From: Mallotus nudiflorus
Taxonomy: Eukaryota > Streptophyta > Magnoliopsida > Malpighiales > Euphorbiaceae
Reading direction: 5' to 3'
Length of the DNA stretch: 64,000 nucleotides
Assembly: GCA_947683625.1 (NCBI GenBank)
Contig: CANTUR010000796.1
Coordinates: 1-64,000, forward strand
Position numbers and translations under genes: made by a program. The notes under the pieces are model-generated. The model saw only the letters and a program-made list of their open reading frames with translations, was not told the origin of the DNA and did no database searches. Below are positions 1-11,359 of the stretch, in pieces; the stretch's first letter is position 1, and each line of letters opens with the position of its first letter.

Positions 1-365
1 AATAAGTCTATCCGCCAGATTTCTTTCGCCCCGGCTCTATTATGTAAATAATTTACTTAGTTTTATATTGTACTCTAGAAACTGCAGTAGTTGTATTTGT
101 ATTGGTCGAGAGTTGTACTTAATGCTTGTATGTGATTTTAAATTCAAAGTTTTTCTCTGAAGATTGTATTAAGATATTTCATGTTATGATATGGAAGAGA
201 ATATTTTTATTACATAATTATTAAGATTTAAATTCTAATGCATTTTTATTTATTTTATTTTATTTATTGCATGTTTTTATTCTTTTAAGGCTTGCTACGG
301 GTTCTGGATTCAAAAGAATTCTCGTTTCCTAGCGCCAGTCATGGCCCCCGATTTGGGTCATAACA
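1..365 (+). repeat. 3' end of a chromovirus LTR (L1), plus strand
   Basis: The segment matches the last 360-odd bases of the Gypsy LTRs elsewhere in the window: a CGGCTCTATTATGTA-type block near base 32, an ACTGCAGTAGTTG-type block near base 80, and the conserved terminal stretch 'GGCTTGCTACGGGTTCTGG ... AGCGCCAGTC ... GGGTCATAACA' ending at 365. The same terminal motif closes the LTRs at 10822, 26051, 48715, 55376 and 63651. No primer-binding site follows; an oppositely oriented LTR of the same family begins at 366. The rest of this LTR lies left of the window. Confidence 0.8.
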
Positions 366-3300
366 AATAATTAAGTAGATAATTTACATAAAAGAGCCGA
401 GATAGAAGAAGTTCGACAAATAGGTCTACTGCTAAGGTCTAAAAAAGAAGACTCTCTTGTAAAAATGTCAACTAAAGGGAGTCAGACCTCACTGGGTGAA
501 TTGTTATAATATATATACATGCATTTACTATATGTCAAATGCAATCAGTCATCAGTATATATAATAAATATATATACAGGCATATACACACAGATGCTGA
601 AAATCACTTTATATATAATAATGTTGAAAAACATCAATTTATGAAGGATCAAATAGAACCCTATTTAATAGCAACCTCGATTAACAATAATATCACTCTA
701 GCTATATAGGCTCACTTAATTCCAAATAAATTCACTTATTTCATATGGACAGTAGACTGGCCCCGAGACACTAAGTCAACCAAGCTCCAACAGTATAATT
801 GTTAGTGTGATTAGCCTCAAGACACTTAGTCAACCAAGCTCCAACAATCACACCATCAATCACATCACATCTCAATCAAATCAATCATATCATAATTTTC
901 ACAAATAAATTAGTACTTAAACCCTACAATCTATCGCACCGATATGTATTTGGTCCTAGTGATGCCCACTAGATAGCACATTCTATCGATATCCTTCATT
1001 TAAAACAAATCATCCATTCAGAAAATAAATAATATAGAATGACATTCATAATAGTAAAATAAACCATATATATACCATAAATATACCTAAAATAAATTAA
1101 GTATATTTTGAGTATATATATGTCAGATAAATTCAAATTAATCATAAAATATACCAAAAATAAACCAATAGTATACTATAATCATGCAAGTAAAAATCAA
1201 TAAAAATAACATGCATTTATTTAGAAATTTACCTAAAATATACCAAAAATATACCTAAGGTATGCTAAACATTTAATAAAATAATGTATGATTAAACTTA
1301 ATTAAAAACATGAATATGTGCTAAAACATGCATCCTAAATGCAATGTACATATAAAATAACAACTCACAGGTGTGCGCTATACAAGACTAGTCTGATGGG
1401 CCCAGTCCACTAGGCCTCGGTCTCGATGCAACTAAATAAATAAAATAATTATAGAATCAGAATAAATCTAACTTAACTTTTAGAAACTCGATCTAGGATA
1501 ACAGAACACAGAAATCAGAATTGACCCTGTATCACGTTTTATGAGAATTTTATCAAAAATTTAATAGAACCTTTTCTATAAAACAAACATCTCTCTACTA
1601 AAAAGTCGAGCCGGTCCTGCAAGAAAAACACATTTCGAATACTAGAATTCATATAACCCTCGGTTAGGATCCCGAACTACCAAATTCCCCAACCGAGGTC
1701 CACAATTCACCAAAAATACAAATAATTCAATAAATATATTAAAAATTGATAAATACCATAAATACCCTCAAAATATAGCATATTTAACATTAAAATAAAA
1801 AAATAATTATTTTCCCAATAATTATGTAAAAATTCTTAAATAATAATATAATATTATTAAAAATCCAATTTCTGGATAATTCAATATAAATTAATAAAAA
1901 ATCACTTTACAAATCCAAATAACTTAATTAGTCTAAATACATATTAAAAATTACTAAAAACCGATTTAATTACCAAAATAATATATAATATATTATTTGA
2001 AAATAATTTTTTAAAAATTAGTATTAATTGGCTAAAAATAGTAAATGATTTGTAAAAATCATTTTAGTTCCTTAAATAATATTAAAACCAACTAAAATAT
2101 ATTATTTAGCTATAATTAGCACAAAATTACATATTTACCCCTAATAATACAAAAATACACATAATATACTATTATTACTCAAAAATTCTATAAAAACTAT
2201 ATAAATGCATAAAAATTATTTTATTAACATATATATTACTAATATTAAATAAAACACATATTTAAACCATAATTTCAATAAAAAACCCAACTTAAACGTA
2301 ATTATCCAATATTGACATAATAAAAAATAATTATAAAAATTACATAAAAATCACAAAAATTATAATCTCAACTCTAAAATTAATAACAATTAATAAAAAT
2401 TAATAATAACTCCAAATATACCAAATTTATAATTTTAATAATTAATTTAAGAAAATTAATAAAATAATAATAAAATATTAAAAAATTCACAAAATCAAAA
2501 TAAATTCCAAAAATTTTTTAAAAAAATTATTCATGTAGATTAAGCTCCTAGAATCAATATTTGTTAAGGTGGATTGTGTGAATAAATCAATATCAACTTA
2601 AAAAAAATTGGAAAACCCTAATGTTCAAAAACTAAAAATCAACAAAATTCACAAATTTGGAAGATTGAACTTGAACCAAGCTAGGATTCGACCTCCTTAG
2701 AGCTCTAGGAGTCGAACGGCATCAGAATGGCTCGATTTGGTGGCCGAAAAAGGGATCGACGGTGAGAAGCTCAACTCACTACCGCTGCAACTTCAGGCGA
2801 TCCGGCAAGCTTCTGGCAGTTGAACCACATCGGGGAGGAAGAGGGAAGAAGGAGGGAGAGGTTGGCGGTGACTAGTGGTAGCGAGAGGCGATTCGACGTG
2901 CTGAACGGAGAGGCACAATGAGGGTAGGAAAGTTGGGTTGCGGGGAAGACAGGAGGAAAAGTCTTGTATTTTTTCTTTTCATGTTTTATTGTACGTATAT
3001 ATTATACTTTATATTATAATTATATAATATATCTATATATAACTAATCTCCACCACACATATATTTTAATATATACACACACACATGTGTAGACTCACAC
3101 ATATAAACACACCCACATTATAATAAACCCTATTATATATATATATATATATATACAAATAATGTAATTTATTAAAAATAATAATATTAAAATAATAATG
3201 CACTAAATTAAATATTATTAAAATAATATTATCCAAAATAGTAAATATAAATAACGCAAATTAATTGTCCAAAATAATAAGTTTAGAAATAAATATTTAC

Positions 3301-3435
3301 GTAGAAAATTATAATTAAACATAAAATAATAAATATTAACCACAAAATAATTAAATAATTAAATATAACTTTTAAATCATTAATACTACATATCTCATTT
3401 TAAAATAAATTAATTTAAAAATTTGGGTTATTACA
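366..3435 (-). repeat. near-complete chromovirus LTR (L2), minus strand
   Basis: Read on the minus strand, the LTR starts with TGTAATAACCC at 3435, passes a TATA-rich block (about 2990-3060), a GC-rich leader (about 2690-2960), an AT-rich middle, the 'CTCGGTTGGGG' block (about 1650-1700), the 'TAGTAGAGAGATG' block (about 1590), the repeated 'GTTGACTAAGTGTC' units (about 760-840) and 'CACCCAGTGAGGTCTGACTCC' (about 480). This is the same order as in the solo LTR at 7600-10822. It stops about 300 bases short of the expected 3' end. Its final 50 bases, inverted, overlap in content with bases 20-60 of L1, so L1 and L2 form a tail-to-tail pair. It lies against MULE coding sequence at 3436, so the LTR probably landed in a MULE. 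Confidence 0.75.
2690..3060 (-). promoter_or_regulatory. putative promoter and GC-rich leader of LTR L2
   Basis: A run of TATA-type sequence (about 2990-3060) is followed on the minus strand by a GC-rich, pyrimidine-skewed leader that stands out from its AT-rich surroundings. The same arrangement recurs in the solo LTR at 7860-8216. The transcription start is inferred from position only. Confidence 0.45.
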
Positions 3436-3439
3436 AACA

Positions 3440-4360
3440 ATTAATAATTTGATTAGAGATAGTAGAAGATGTAAGTTATTTCCTAGTCGGAATGATGAAT
3501 TTGAGGTTTTTGAAGGCAAATGCAAGTTTGTTGTGAAGTTGAGTGACAAAAAATGCAGTTGTATGTGGTGAGACAGATCTGGAATACCATGGAAACATGC
3601 GATGTGTTGTATTGGATACAAAAGGGATAATGTTGAAGAATATTGTCACGAGTATTTTTCAGTTAAGAAGTACCTTTAATGCTATGAGCCAGCTCTACAT
3701 CCCTTTCCACAAAACAAGTTGGAGGATGATGACATTCCAGAGAAATCAAAAGTTGCTCCCTCCTATTATAAAGCAACAACCTGAAGGCTTAGAGTTGTAA
3801 GAAAAAAGTAGGATGTTGAGACACCTGCTAGTGGGGTGATTTGAAGGTTGTCTTTAGTTATGTGCAAAATATGCAAAGAATTTGTCCATACTAAGAGGAC
3901 TTATAATAGAGGTCCTCCAATAATGGTATCTGCTTTATATTGATTCATAATGGATTATAATAATTTTTCTTATATTAGATTATTCATCTTTTCAGGAATT
4001 TACTACTACCTCAAGTCTTATGGATGAGCCGGATGTTCGTGTGACAAATCTCAATACAAAAACAAATGAGATGGTTATATTGATTTTGATATGTATATGA
4101 ATTATGAATGTAACTGAAATATTTCTGTTAAATCTATTTTATTAATTTACATTTGTAGGTAGTAAGAGGTAAATTGATAGCAATTAGAGGCCGTAGGGGT
4201 CGAGTTAAAGGCCGCAGGGTTTCAGTTAGAGGCCAAGGGAATCGAGGAGGTTCAAGGGGTGCTAAACTTAGTGGACATAACTCCCAATGAGTTGGGTGCA
4301 TTAATGGATAATTTTTTTGGACATTATCAATTGTGTGATAGCAATACATAATTGACTTAA
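3440..4360 (+). pseudogene. MULE (MuDR-type) transposase, C-terminal exons, broken
   Basis: The translation from about 3447 reads as the C-terminal part of a plant Mutator-like transposase. It begins with a segment like '..FPSRNDEFEVFEG..', then a SWIM zinc finger (CSC about 23 codons before a KHA histidine, 'GIPWKHAMCC'), then the 'YxxVxxYL' block typical of this family. A TAA stop interrupts just after 'VKKYL' (about 3678), and a second stop falls near 3781. A zinc-knuckle-like 'CKICKEFVHTKRT' follows near 3868, with the last Cys apparently replaced by Tyr. After an apparent intron (acceptor 'TTTGTAG' near 4158) an RG-rich tail follows at about 4165-4290. The catalytic DDE part is absent, presumably left of the LTRs at 1-3435. 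In the family SWIM binds DNA; here the gene is dead. Confidence 0.75.
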
Positions 4361-4370
4361 CCAATGTCAT

Positions 4371-5030
4371 ATGTTTTGTAGCATGTCTCTTTTTATTTAG
4401 ACTGCTATTTTTTTTATAAATGCTCTATACAGATATTTTTTGGGATAGGTTGTAAATGGATAGGGGCACAAGGGGTATAGGCTTACAAAGTGAATGTAAA
4501 TGCTGATTTAGGCATACGCATAATGCCTGATGTGTTGATGGTACATTGCACAAGCAAACAGTGCATTCTTTTGCTATATTAGTTTATACTTAATGTTAGT
4601 TTATATTAAATGAATTTATGGATTCATTTGTTGCTTATTATTATGTGTTAAATATAAGTTGGATGGACTGTTAAGCATATTAGTATGCAAAATGTGTATG
4701 TATTTTTACTTGTAAGAATCAAGTTCCAGTTTCTTATCCATTGTCTGCCTTGTTGAAATAGCCATAATGTTGTGTTGAACATACTAAATGTAATTCTATG
4801 CAACATATATTACAATATAACAAACATAATTGAAAATGATAAACAACATATTCATTGAAATCCTTGTAATTGTTAAACAGCAGATTCTTTCATTGAAAAT
4901 GATAAACAACTGTTTCATACTATTACTAGTTATTCCAATACTAAATATTACACTTAAACTTTAATACCTACTAAAATAAACACAAGAAACATAATTAAAC
5001 AACAAAATATAATAGAAGAAGCTATCATGA
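4371..5030. other. MULE interior, AT-rich, no gene seen
   Basis: Non-coding sequence between the two convergent MULE reading frames, presumably their 3' untranslated regions. It contains short near-repeats ('GAAAATGATAAACAAC' twice, near 4830 and 4895). I see no ORF, RNA gene or terminal repeat. Confidence 0.5.
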
Positions 5031-5375
5031 ACTTCATATAGCTCATAACACTGTCCACTTACATTATCTTCCTATAAAGTAACCTATTCTCCTCTTTCAA
5101 ACTTTGTATCTCATCCTTCAATTCACTGATATTGGCAACATTGCCTCTGCTATGCACTGTAATTTCTCTATCTGATTCTTCTCTATATTATCTATTTCCT
5201 CCACTGTTTGTTGGCACACACCATCCTCACAACAATAGTATAACTTATTCTTGTTTTTTGTGTTCTTACAAATCTTAACTACTGCTCTTTGCCATAACCA
5301 CATTTAATATACATGTATCTTGGATCATCGTATAAGTCACCATAATTGCTAGCTATTGACATTCTTCTAATTGTA
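5030..5375 (-). pseudogene. GRF zinc-finger / coiled-coil / membrane-anchor ORF, frameshifted
   Basis: On the minus strand, two overlapping frames together resemble a plant GRF-type zinc finger: 'YIKCGYGKE' in one frame (about 5275-5310), then 'VVKICKNTKNKNKLYYCCED' in another (about 5215-5285). A charged helical stretch (VEEIDNIEKNQIEKLQ and a following ELKDEIQSLKEENRLL-type heptad region) and a hydrophobic C-terminal segment near 5000-5030 come next. This order (GRF finger, coiled coil, one membrane segment) is common for small plant proteins related to transposon genes. It runs convergently to the transposase and lies between it and the terminal repeat, so it looks like a second MULE gene. 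The frameshift near 5280 means it is probably not functional as is. Identity is motif-based only. Confidence 0.55.
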
Positions 5376-5934
5376 AAAATAATATAGAGTATAATCAATA
5401 TTTCATCAAACAACTAGTGACAAATCACTCTTACAACAAAGGAATCTAATAATATGATACTATTAACATATATTACCAATACATTTGCTAAAATTTTTCA
5501 AAAATCCAACTTCAACCCTAAAAACTCTAACAACATAAATCCCAATTCAAACCTTAAAAACCCAATTCAAACTCTTACAATAAAAATTATAACATAAAAC
5601 AACAAATATAACTTACTTTCTCATTAATCTTCTACTTCATATAAATGACATCATTAATATTCTACTTCAATTAGTTTTTACTTGGCTGCAATCTTTGATA
5701 GGAATTGTATTTTTGGATTTTGTAACTTGGAAACAGAGAATGAGAACGAAACTAAAGAAAAAAATTGAAGAATGAAGAAAAAACAATATCGTGCCCTTTT
5801 TCTTAACAAGTCCTTAAAATGACATCATTTCACTTAAGGCATCACTAGCATTTTAAAATTACTCTTTACAACCTACCATTAATTTGTCTTAAACCCTAAT
5901 GGAACTCCTTTTCTGGTAACATAATCAAAATATA
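5376..5934. other. MULE subterminal region, no gene seen
   Basis: AT-rich sequence between the GRF ORF and the terminal repeat. It should hold the promoter and 5' leader of the minus-strand ORF. A stretch rich in 'AACCCTAAAAACTC'-like runs (about 5510-5575) is the only local repetition. Confidence 0.4.
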
Positions 5935-6015
5935 GGAGGTTAATGTTCAATTTTGAAACAAGGGGATTCGAAATGTTAATTAGGCCAAACCTTAGGGAGT
6001 TAATTATCATTTTCT
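5935..6015 (-). mobile_element. right terminal inverted repeat of the MULE
   Basis: Read inward on the minus strand from about 6013, the sequence is GAGAAAATGATAATTAACTC, then 'CCTAAGGTTTGGCC', 'TAATTAACATTTCG' and 'AACATTAACCTCCTATA'. This style ('..TTAACTCCCT(A)AGGTTTGGCCTAATTAACA..') is typical of long plant MULE terminal repeats. It abuts, without spacer, the chromovirus LTR piece starting at about 6016, which lacks its last ~73 bases. The MULE therefore probably inserted into that LTR. The left terminal repeat is outside the window. Confidence 0.6.
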
Positions 6016-7599
6016 CAAAATAAAAACACATGCAATAATAATATAAAAGTATATCAAATTAAAAATTTAATTAATATAAAAGTAAATATTTATTTTATAA
6101 CCTAATAAAATATTTTCATACAATATCCAAGTAAAAGGTTTCTAATAATACAACATGATTACCAATACAATAATACTACTACTATAGTGAGTACTAAAAT
6201 ATAAGAAGACAATAGTTCGGTATTTACATAAATCAGCCTGAGAAGAAAGAGTTTGGTGAATAGTACTACAAGGAAAGTCTGATGCAGTAGATCCTGAAAA
6301 AAATATTGAGAGGAGTCAAACTTCACTGAGTAAATTATTATAATATATATACATGCAACCTAAAGTCATATACAATCAAGTATCAGTATAAATATATACA
6401 TGCATTTAACATATATGCCAAAAATCCATTTTTATATAATAATAGATGCAAAAAAATTTATTTTGGTTGAAGGATTGGAGCAAAACCCTAAATAGTTTGC
6501 AATCTCGATCATTGAATCTCACTAGCCCACAAGCTTACTTAATTCCAAAATATTTCTCTTTTCCATTTTTAATAGTAGACTGGCCCCTAGACATTAAGTC
6601 AATCCAGCTCTCGCAGTCTTACTGTCAGTGTGATTGGCCTCGAGACACTAGGTCAATTGAGCTTTCGCAATCACACTACTCTCTCACCATAATTCTCAAT
6701 AATCAAATAATCAAGTGTCACATCAAATAATTTCATAATATTAACCCTAGAATCTAACGCACTTGTACGTACACAGTTTTAGTGCAGCCTACTAGGTAGC
6801 ACGTTCTACTACTATCCTTCAAATAAATTGTATAATTATTAAAATAATAAAATGCATAATTTAAACATGATGGCATGCATTTTAAAAGAAATATATCAAA
6901 AATATACCGAATATATAACAAACATATATTGAATATATACTAAAGATATACCATATGCTGAGTATATACCAAAAATATATCAAATATATATTGAAATATA
7001 CAGAACATATATATCACATATATACCAAACATATACCAAACATATACATAATCATTTAGTAAAATAATTCATATTTAATACATTATAAAAATATGGATGT
7101 TCATAATTATATATCCTACATGCAATGCATATATAAAATAATAACTCATAGTTGTGCGCTCCTCTAAAAGAAATAAATTGGCATGTTCCAGTAGGCCTCA
7201 GTCTCGGAACAACTATAGAAAATAAATAAATAATCATAATATTAGAATCGAACTCCTAATTATATATTGCTAGAAATTCTAAAGGACGACTCACTTTAAA
7301 ATATGACTAGACCAAAAATCAAAACCTCAAGATCGACCCAATGTCACATTTTATGAGAATTCTATTGAAAATTCGACAGAGTCTCCTTCATAAGACGGAC
7401 ATCTCTCTACTAGAAGTAGAGTCGATCCTGCAAGCAAACACCACTTCAATATACACAACTTCTCGGGTTGAGCCCCCGAACTACATAATTGCCCAATCGA
7501 GAACGAAAATACAAAAAATCAATAATTTAATAATAATATATTAAAAATCCTTAAATTCCATAAAAATTAATAAAATAACTCAATTCAAGTTATTTAAAT
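6016..7599 (-). repeat. 3' LTR of chromovirus C, distal part (minus strand)
   Basis: The sequence from 6016 ('AAAATAAAAACACATGCAAT') through 6440 matches 16113-16480, the equivalent end of the 5' LTR of the same minus-strand element. It continues through the 'GGCCTCGAGACACTAGGTCAA' units (about 6636-6660), the 'TCTCTCTACTAGAAG' block (about 7401) and the 'GGGTTGAGCCCCCGAACTAC' block (about 7465) towards the LTR 5' end. At 7599 it is interrupted by the plus-strand solo LTR and resumes at 10828. Its terminal ~73 bases are replaced by the MULE end at 6015. Confidence 0.8.
7595..7599. repeat. left target-site duplication (TAAAT) of solo LTR
   Basis: TAAAT immediately precedes the LTR's TGTAAT and is repeated exactly at 10823-10827 after its terminal TGACA. 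Confidence 0.9.
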
Positions 7600-10500
7600 T
7601 GTAATACCCTAAGTTTTCATTTAACTAAAGTAATTACTAGATTTTGTTAGTGATAAATAAATTTACATTTGATACACAATTCTAATTATCTAGCTATTAA
7701 TTTATAGGTATTTATGTTAAAATTATTTTAAGAATTTGTTATTTTTTTAAAATTCTATTATTATATATGGATATAAGTGTGATTGTATATATATATATAT
7801 ATATACTACAAGCATGTGTATATACAATATTATATAATATGTATGTCATGCCAAAGGAAATTTTATATATATATATATATACATATAGAAGAGAGAGAAC
7901 CCCACCAAACCAACACCAACCCCCCCTCACTACCTCTCCTCCCTGTCCGCCACCATCACTGTCAACCCTCTCCTTCCGGTGCGTCTCAACCTCCCAGAGC
8001 AAACAATCACAGCCGCCAGCGTCTCCTTCTTCCACCTTTTCTTCCATTTTCGGTGCCCTGCTCTCCCTCTCTCTCGGTTTGAGCTCTCACCGCCACTGTC
8101 GGAGCTGGATCGGCGCCATCGTTGCTCCCTTAGCCTCCTTCACCTTCTCATACGTCAGTCGACGTCGAGTCCTGCCGTTGCAACTCATCTCCGACGGTCA
8201 GCATTTGAAGGTTAAGGTGAGTTGCTGCAGGTTGATTTTAGGTTGTCTTAGGGTTATTTTCTGGTTGTTTGAGTGGATTTATGTGTTAATCTTTATTTAT
8301 TCTAAGGTAGATGATGAATTATACTAATTTAGTTGTTCAAATATGATTTTTTTGTACATTATTTTGATTTTTCTTGATTTACAGAATTGTTGTTTGATTT
8401 TATTTGATTTTTATTTGACTTTATTTGATTTTTTTTTAGTTTAATTAGTAATTAGGGTAATTAATGTTAATTATTTTTTTAGTGTATTGACTTTTATTTA
8501 AGATTTTAGAAGTTATGGTGTTAATTATAAATTTTACAAATTTTGGGTAATTTAATTAATATATTTTGTTAATTTTGAAATTTATTGTAAAAAATTTGAA
8601 ATTTTGATAATCGATATTATTATTTAATGTTATTAATTTTAGAACTTAAATTATGGTTTTGTGATTTTTATACTATTTTATAAATATTTTTAAGTTTATG
8701 TCAAATGTGAATAATTAGGTTAAATTATATTTTTAGAAGAAATTAGTAGTCATTTATATGTTTTTAATTATATTAAGATGTTTAATGTAGAGAAAATAAT
8801 TTTTAGATGTTTGTATAATTTTTCAAGAAATTTTTAGTACTAAAATATATTATGTAACCTGTATATTATAAGGGTAGAAACGTAATTTTTTGTTAAATAT
8901 AGTTAAATAATAAATTTTAGTGGGTTTTAAAAATAATCAAGAAATTTAAAAGGATTTACAAATTATCTGCTAATTTAGACTAATTAACACTAATTTCTCA
9001 AAATCAATTTAATAATATATATTAGGTGTTATTTTGAATATTATGTGTATTTTTCAATTATTTGGATAAATATGTAATTTTACGTTAATTATAATTAAAA
9101 TATATTTTAATTAGCTTTATTAATATTTAAGAGGTTTAGAGGACTTTTTTTATATATATATAAATAAATTAATAGTTAATTTTCATTAAGTAATGTTAAT
9201 TGTGAATATTGTTTCCAAATGTGTGTATATTATATATATATACTCGTTTGTTTGTGAATTTTTTTTTTAAAAGCTTAATGAGAGATGATTTTCTGACTAT
9301 GGATAATCATATATGTGATATGTATTTGTGGGAAAATAAATGATTTAATTTTTTTGTGATGTTTTTGTTGGATTGTGATCTCGGTCGGGGCTAAATGTAG
9401 TTTTTGAAGCCCGACTCGAGTGTAAATGTCTATGAATATTATAAGTGTGTTTTCTATGCAGGAATGACTCTACCTTTGGTAGAGAGATGTCGTTTTACAG
9501 AGGAGACTCTGCCAAAATTTTGGTAGATTTTCTCATAAAACGTGATTATCTTTAGTAAATTTCTACTGTTAATTAGGTTTTTCCTGTCTAGAGAGTCTTA
9601 TCCGGTCTTCCTCGAGTCAGCCTATAATTTTACTATTTTTGTTGATTTTTGATTTCAATTCCATAGACATGTTTTTTAAATCGATTTGTAAATTTCTTTT
9701 CTAGAGCATATCGGAGCAGAAGTCATGGGAATCGAGGCAGACACGCGGTCATCAGCCTTCTTGTTCATCTTATAAGTTGATAAAATGATATGTGCGTGTG
9801 TTTTATTTAAAGACTGTGTCGCGCTCATATTTTTAATATTTATTATATGATTTATTTAATTAAATGCTGCTATTTAAGGTTTATTATTATTATTTATTTA
9901 AAACCAGTTTGAGAAATTTTAGTAGAATGGGCTACCTGGTGGGTTTCACCAGGACCTTGTGCACATGGTAGAGATTGAGAGGTGGATCCGATGTATGTAT
10001 AATTTGTGGACATAAACTGGGGACGGGTGCCTCGGTGGAAGCATTTGCTCTTGGGGATCGCAAGTGATTGGAAAGTTAATAATGGACTGGGATGGGTGCC
10101 TCGTTGATGCCTTTGCTCTCAGGGACCGCCAATGCCATATATTTGGATTAAAGTGATGACTGTGACTTGGTGTCTCGGTTGATGCCTTTGCTCTCAGGGA
10201 CTGGCAGGTTAGTTGGAACAATTGGGCCCAATTGGCCATTTAGAACTTTGGGTTTAGAGTTCTACCGAGATTTTCAAAAGCTATATCTATACATTATAAA
10301 TTATTTTCACTATACCTATATGGTTTTCAAAAAAGTTTTCAAACCGTACAGCTCTTTTTATTGACTTACTCAGTGAGGTTTGATTCCCCTTAATTTATTT
10401 TTTTTAGGAGCTTGGGAGTTCGACCTCAGACTGTCTCCGCGCCGGGTTTCTTTATCACCGACCATTTTATGTAGGTCATTGTAAGCTATACTATTGTAAT

Positions 10501-10822
10501 ACTTTTGAAAGCTACAATAGTATCTGTATTATGAATTGTATGACTTAAGTATATTTGTGTATTTTATTTATATGAACCACACTTATGTATAATGATTTAA
10601 GTTTGATTTATGATATGTGACACTGGAGAATATTTTGTTTATGTATTCAATTATGTTTTAATTTTAGAAAAATCAGTTTGATAATGTGTTCTGTTATGAA
10701 ATAAAGTTTTAAATTGGAAGGTTTTATTTTTCTTTTCTTTAAGGCTTACTACGGGTTTCGGGGGCCTTATGCCTACCTATTCCCTAGTGCCAGTCACATG
10801 CCCTCAGGTTCGGGTCGTGACA
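7600..10822 (+). mobile_element. solo chromovirus LTR (L4) with 5-bp target duplication
   Basis: A full-length LTR of 3,223 bases running TGTAATACCCTAAG...GGGTCGTGACA. It is flanked directly by TAAAT at 7595-7599 and TAAAT at 10823-10827, the 5-bp duplication expected for an LTR integrase. No primer site, gag or pol is attached, so this is a solo LTR left by LTR-LTR recombination. It sits, in opposite orientation, inside the 3' LTR of chromovirus C. Inside it lie a TATA block (7860-7885), a GC/pyrimidine-rich leader (about 7893-8216), the 'GACTCTACCTTTGGTAGAGAGATG' type hairpin block (about 9465), and the 'TGCCTCGGTTGATGCCTTTG' units near 10028, 10098 and 10168. Short reading frames in the leader are LTR sequence, not genes. 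Confidence 0.93.
7860..8216 (+). promoter_or_regulatory. LTR promoter (TATA) and GC-rich leader ending in a GT donor-like site
   Basis: TATATATATATATATATACA (about 7865-7884) is a strong TATA-like block. Downstream lies a C-rich leader ('CCACCAAACCAACACCAACC', then mixed GC-rich sequence) that contrasts with the AT-rich LTR. It ends at 8216 in 'GTTAAG|GTGAGTTGC', a close match to the plant 5' splice-site consensus AG|GTAAGT. Use of either signal is inferred. Confidence 0.45.
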
Positions 10823-10827
10823 TAAAT
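10823..10827. repeat. right target-site duplication (TAAAT) of solo LTR
   Basis: Direct copy of 7595-7599; the pair fixes the boundaries of the solo LTR. Confidence 0.9.
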
Positions 10828-11112
10828 AATAAATACCTTAAAGCTAATTATTTTCAAAGTAGTTAATAAATCTTAAATAATATTTTTAAATAATAATCAC
10901 TTTCAAATAATTCTTGTTATATTAAAATATTTATGATAAATAAATTAATACTATTCATGAATAATAATAATAATAATAATATTAATAGATAAATAAATAA
11001 TCATATACAACAGTAAAATTAAATTACACAAATTAATCATAATATATAAAAATTTAAAATATTTATTAACACTGTATATTCCAAAATTAATTTAAAATAT
11101 CGGGCTATAACA
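10828..11112 (-). repeat. 3' LTR of chromovirus C, proximal part (minus strand)
   Basis: On the minus strand the LTR begins TGTTATAGCCCGATATTTTA at 11112, next to the purine tract. The sequence (including the ATTATT runs and 'AATCATATACAACA') matches 17160-17400, the start of the 5' LTR of the same element. It is cut at 10828 by the solo LTR's target site and continues at 7599. Confidence 0.85.
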
Positions 11113-11124
11113 ATCTTCCCCTTA
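11113..11124 (-). promoter_or_regulatory. polypurine tract of chromovirus C
   Basis: Minus strand 'GTAAGGGGAAGAT' directly precedes the LTR start TGTTATAG. This is the expected position for plus-strand DNA priming. Confidence 0.75.
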
Positions 11125-11149
11125 CAAAAATTCATCCTCGAATTTCAAA

Positions 11150-11350
11150 TAAAAGAACAAATAACAAGAATTCATTGAGGAAAAAGGTAAGGGTAGGCCA
11201 TCCGCATCTCAACCTTAGCCTCCCACATGTGTTTCTGCACGTTGTTGCTCCTCTATAAGACCTTGACCATCAAGATATGCTTCGAACACAATTAACGAAC
11301 TTGATAATTCATTATCACAACTAACTCCTCCTCGTATGTCAAGTCTTCAT
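11150..11350 (-). pseudogene. chromodomain-like tail of chromovirus C integrase
   Basis: The minus-strand translation just downstream of the integrase C-terminus gives a series resembling the Tekay/Del chromodomain: an 'EELVVIMNYQVR' start, then 'KHILMVKVL', then a '..MWEAKVEMRMAYPYLFP'-like end. The spacing fits the family pattern in which a short domain after integrase binds modified histones and targets heterochromatin. Stops (for example after 'YQVR') break the frame. This tail is the main reason for calling the element Tekay/Del-type. Confidence 0.6.
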
Positions 11351-11359
11351 TCACTTCCA

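Noticed and set aside
7739..8327. Proline/serine-rich frames of 78-186 codons in the solo LTR
   Set aside because: They come from the GC-rich LTR leader; overlapping frames on both strands are open, and the unit lies wholly inside an LTR with defined ends.
9946..10364. Two overlapping frames of 97 and 65 codons
   Set aside because: They lie in the repeated TGCCTCGGTTGATGCC units and U5 of the solo LTR.
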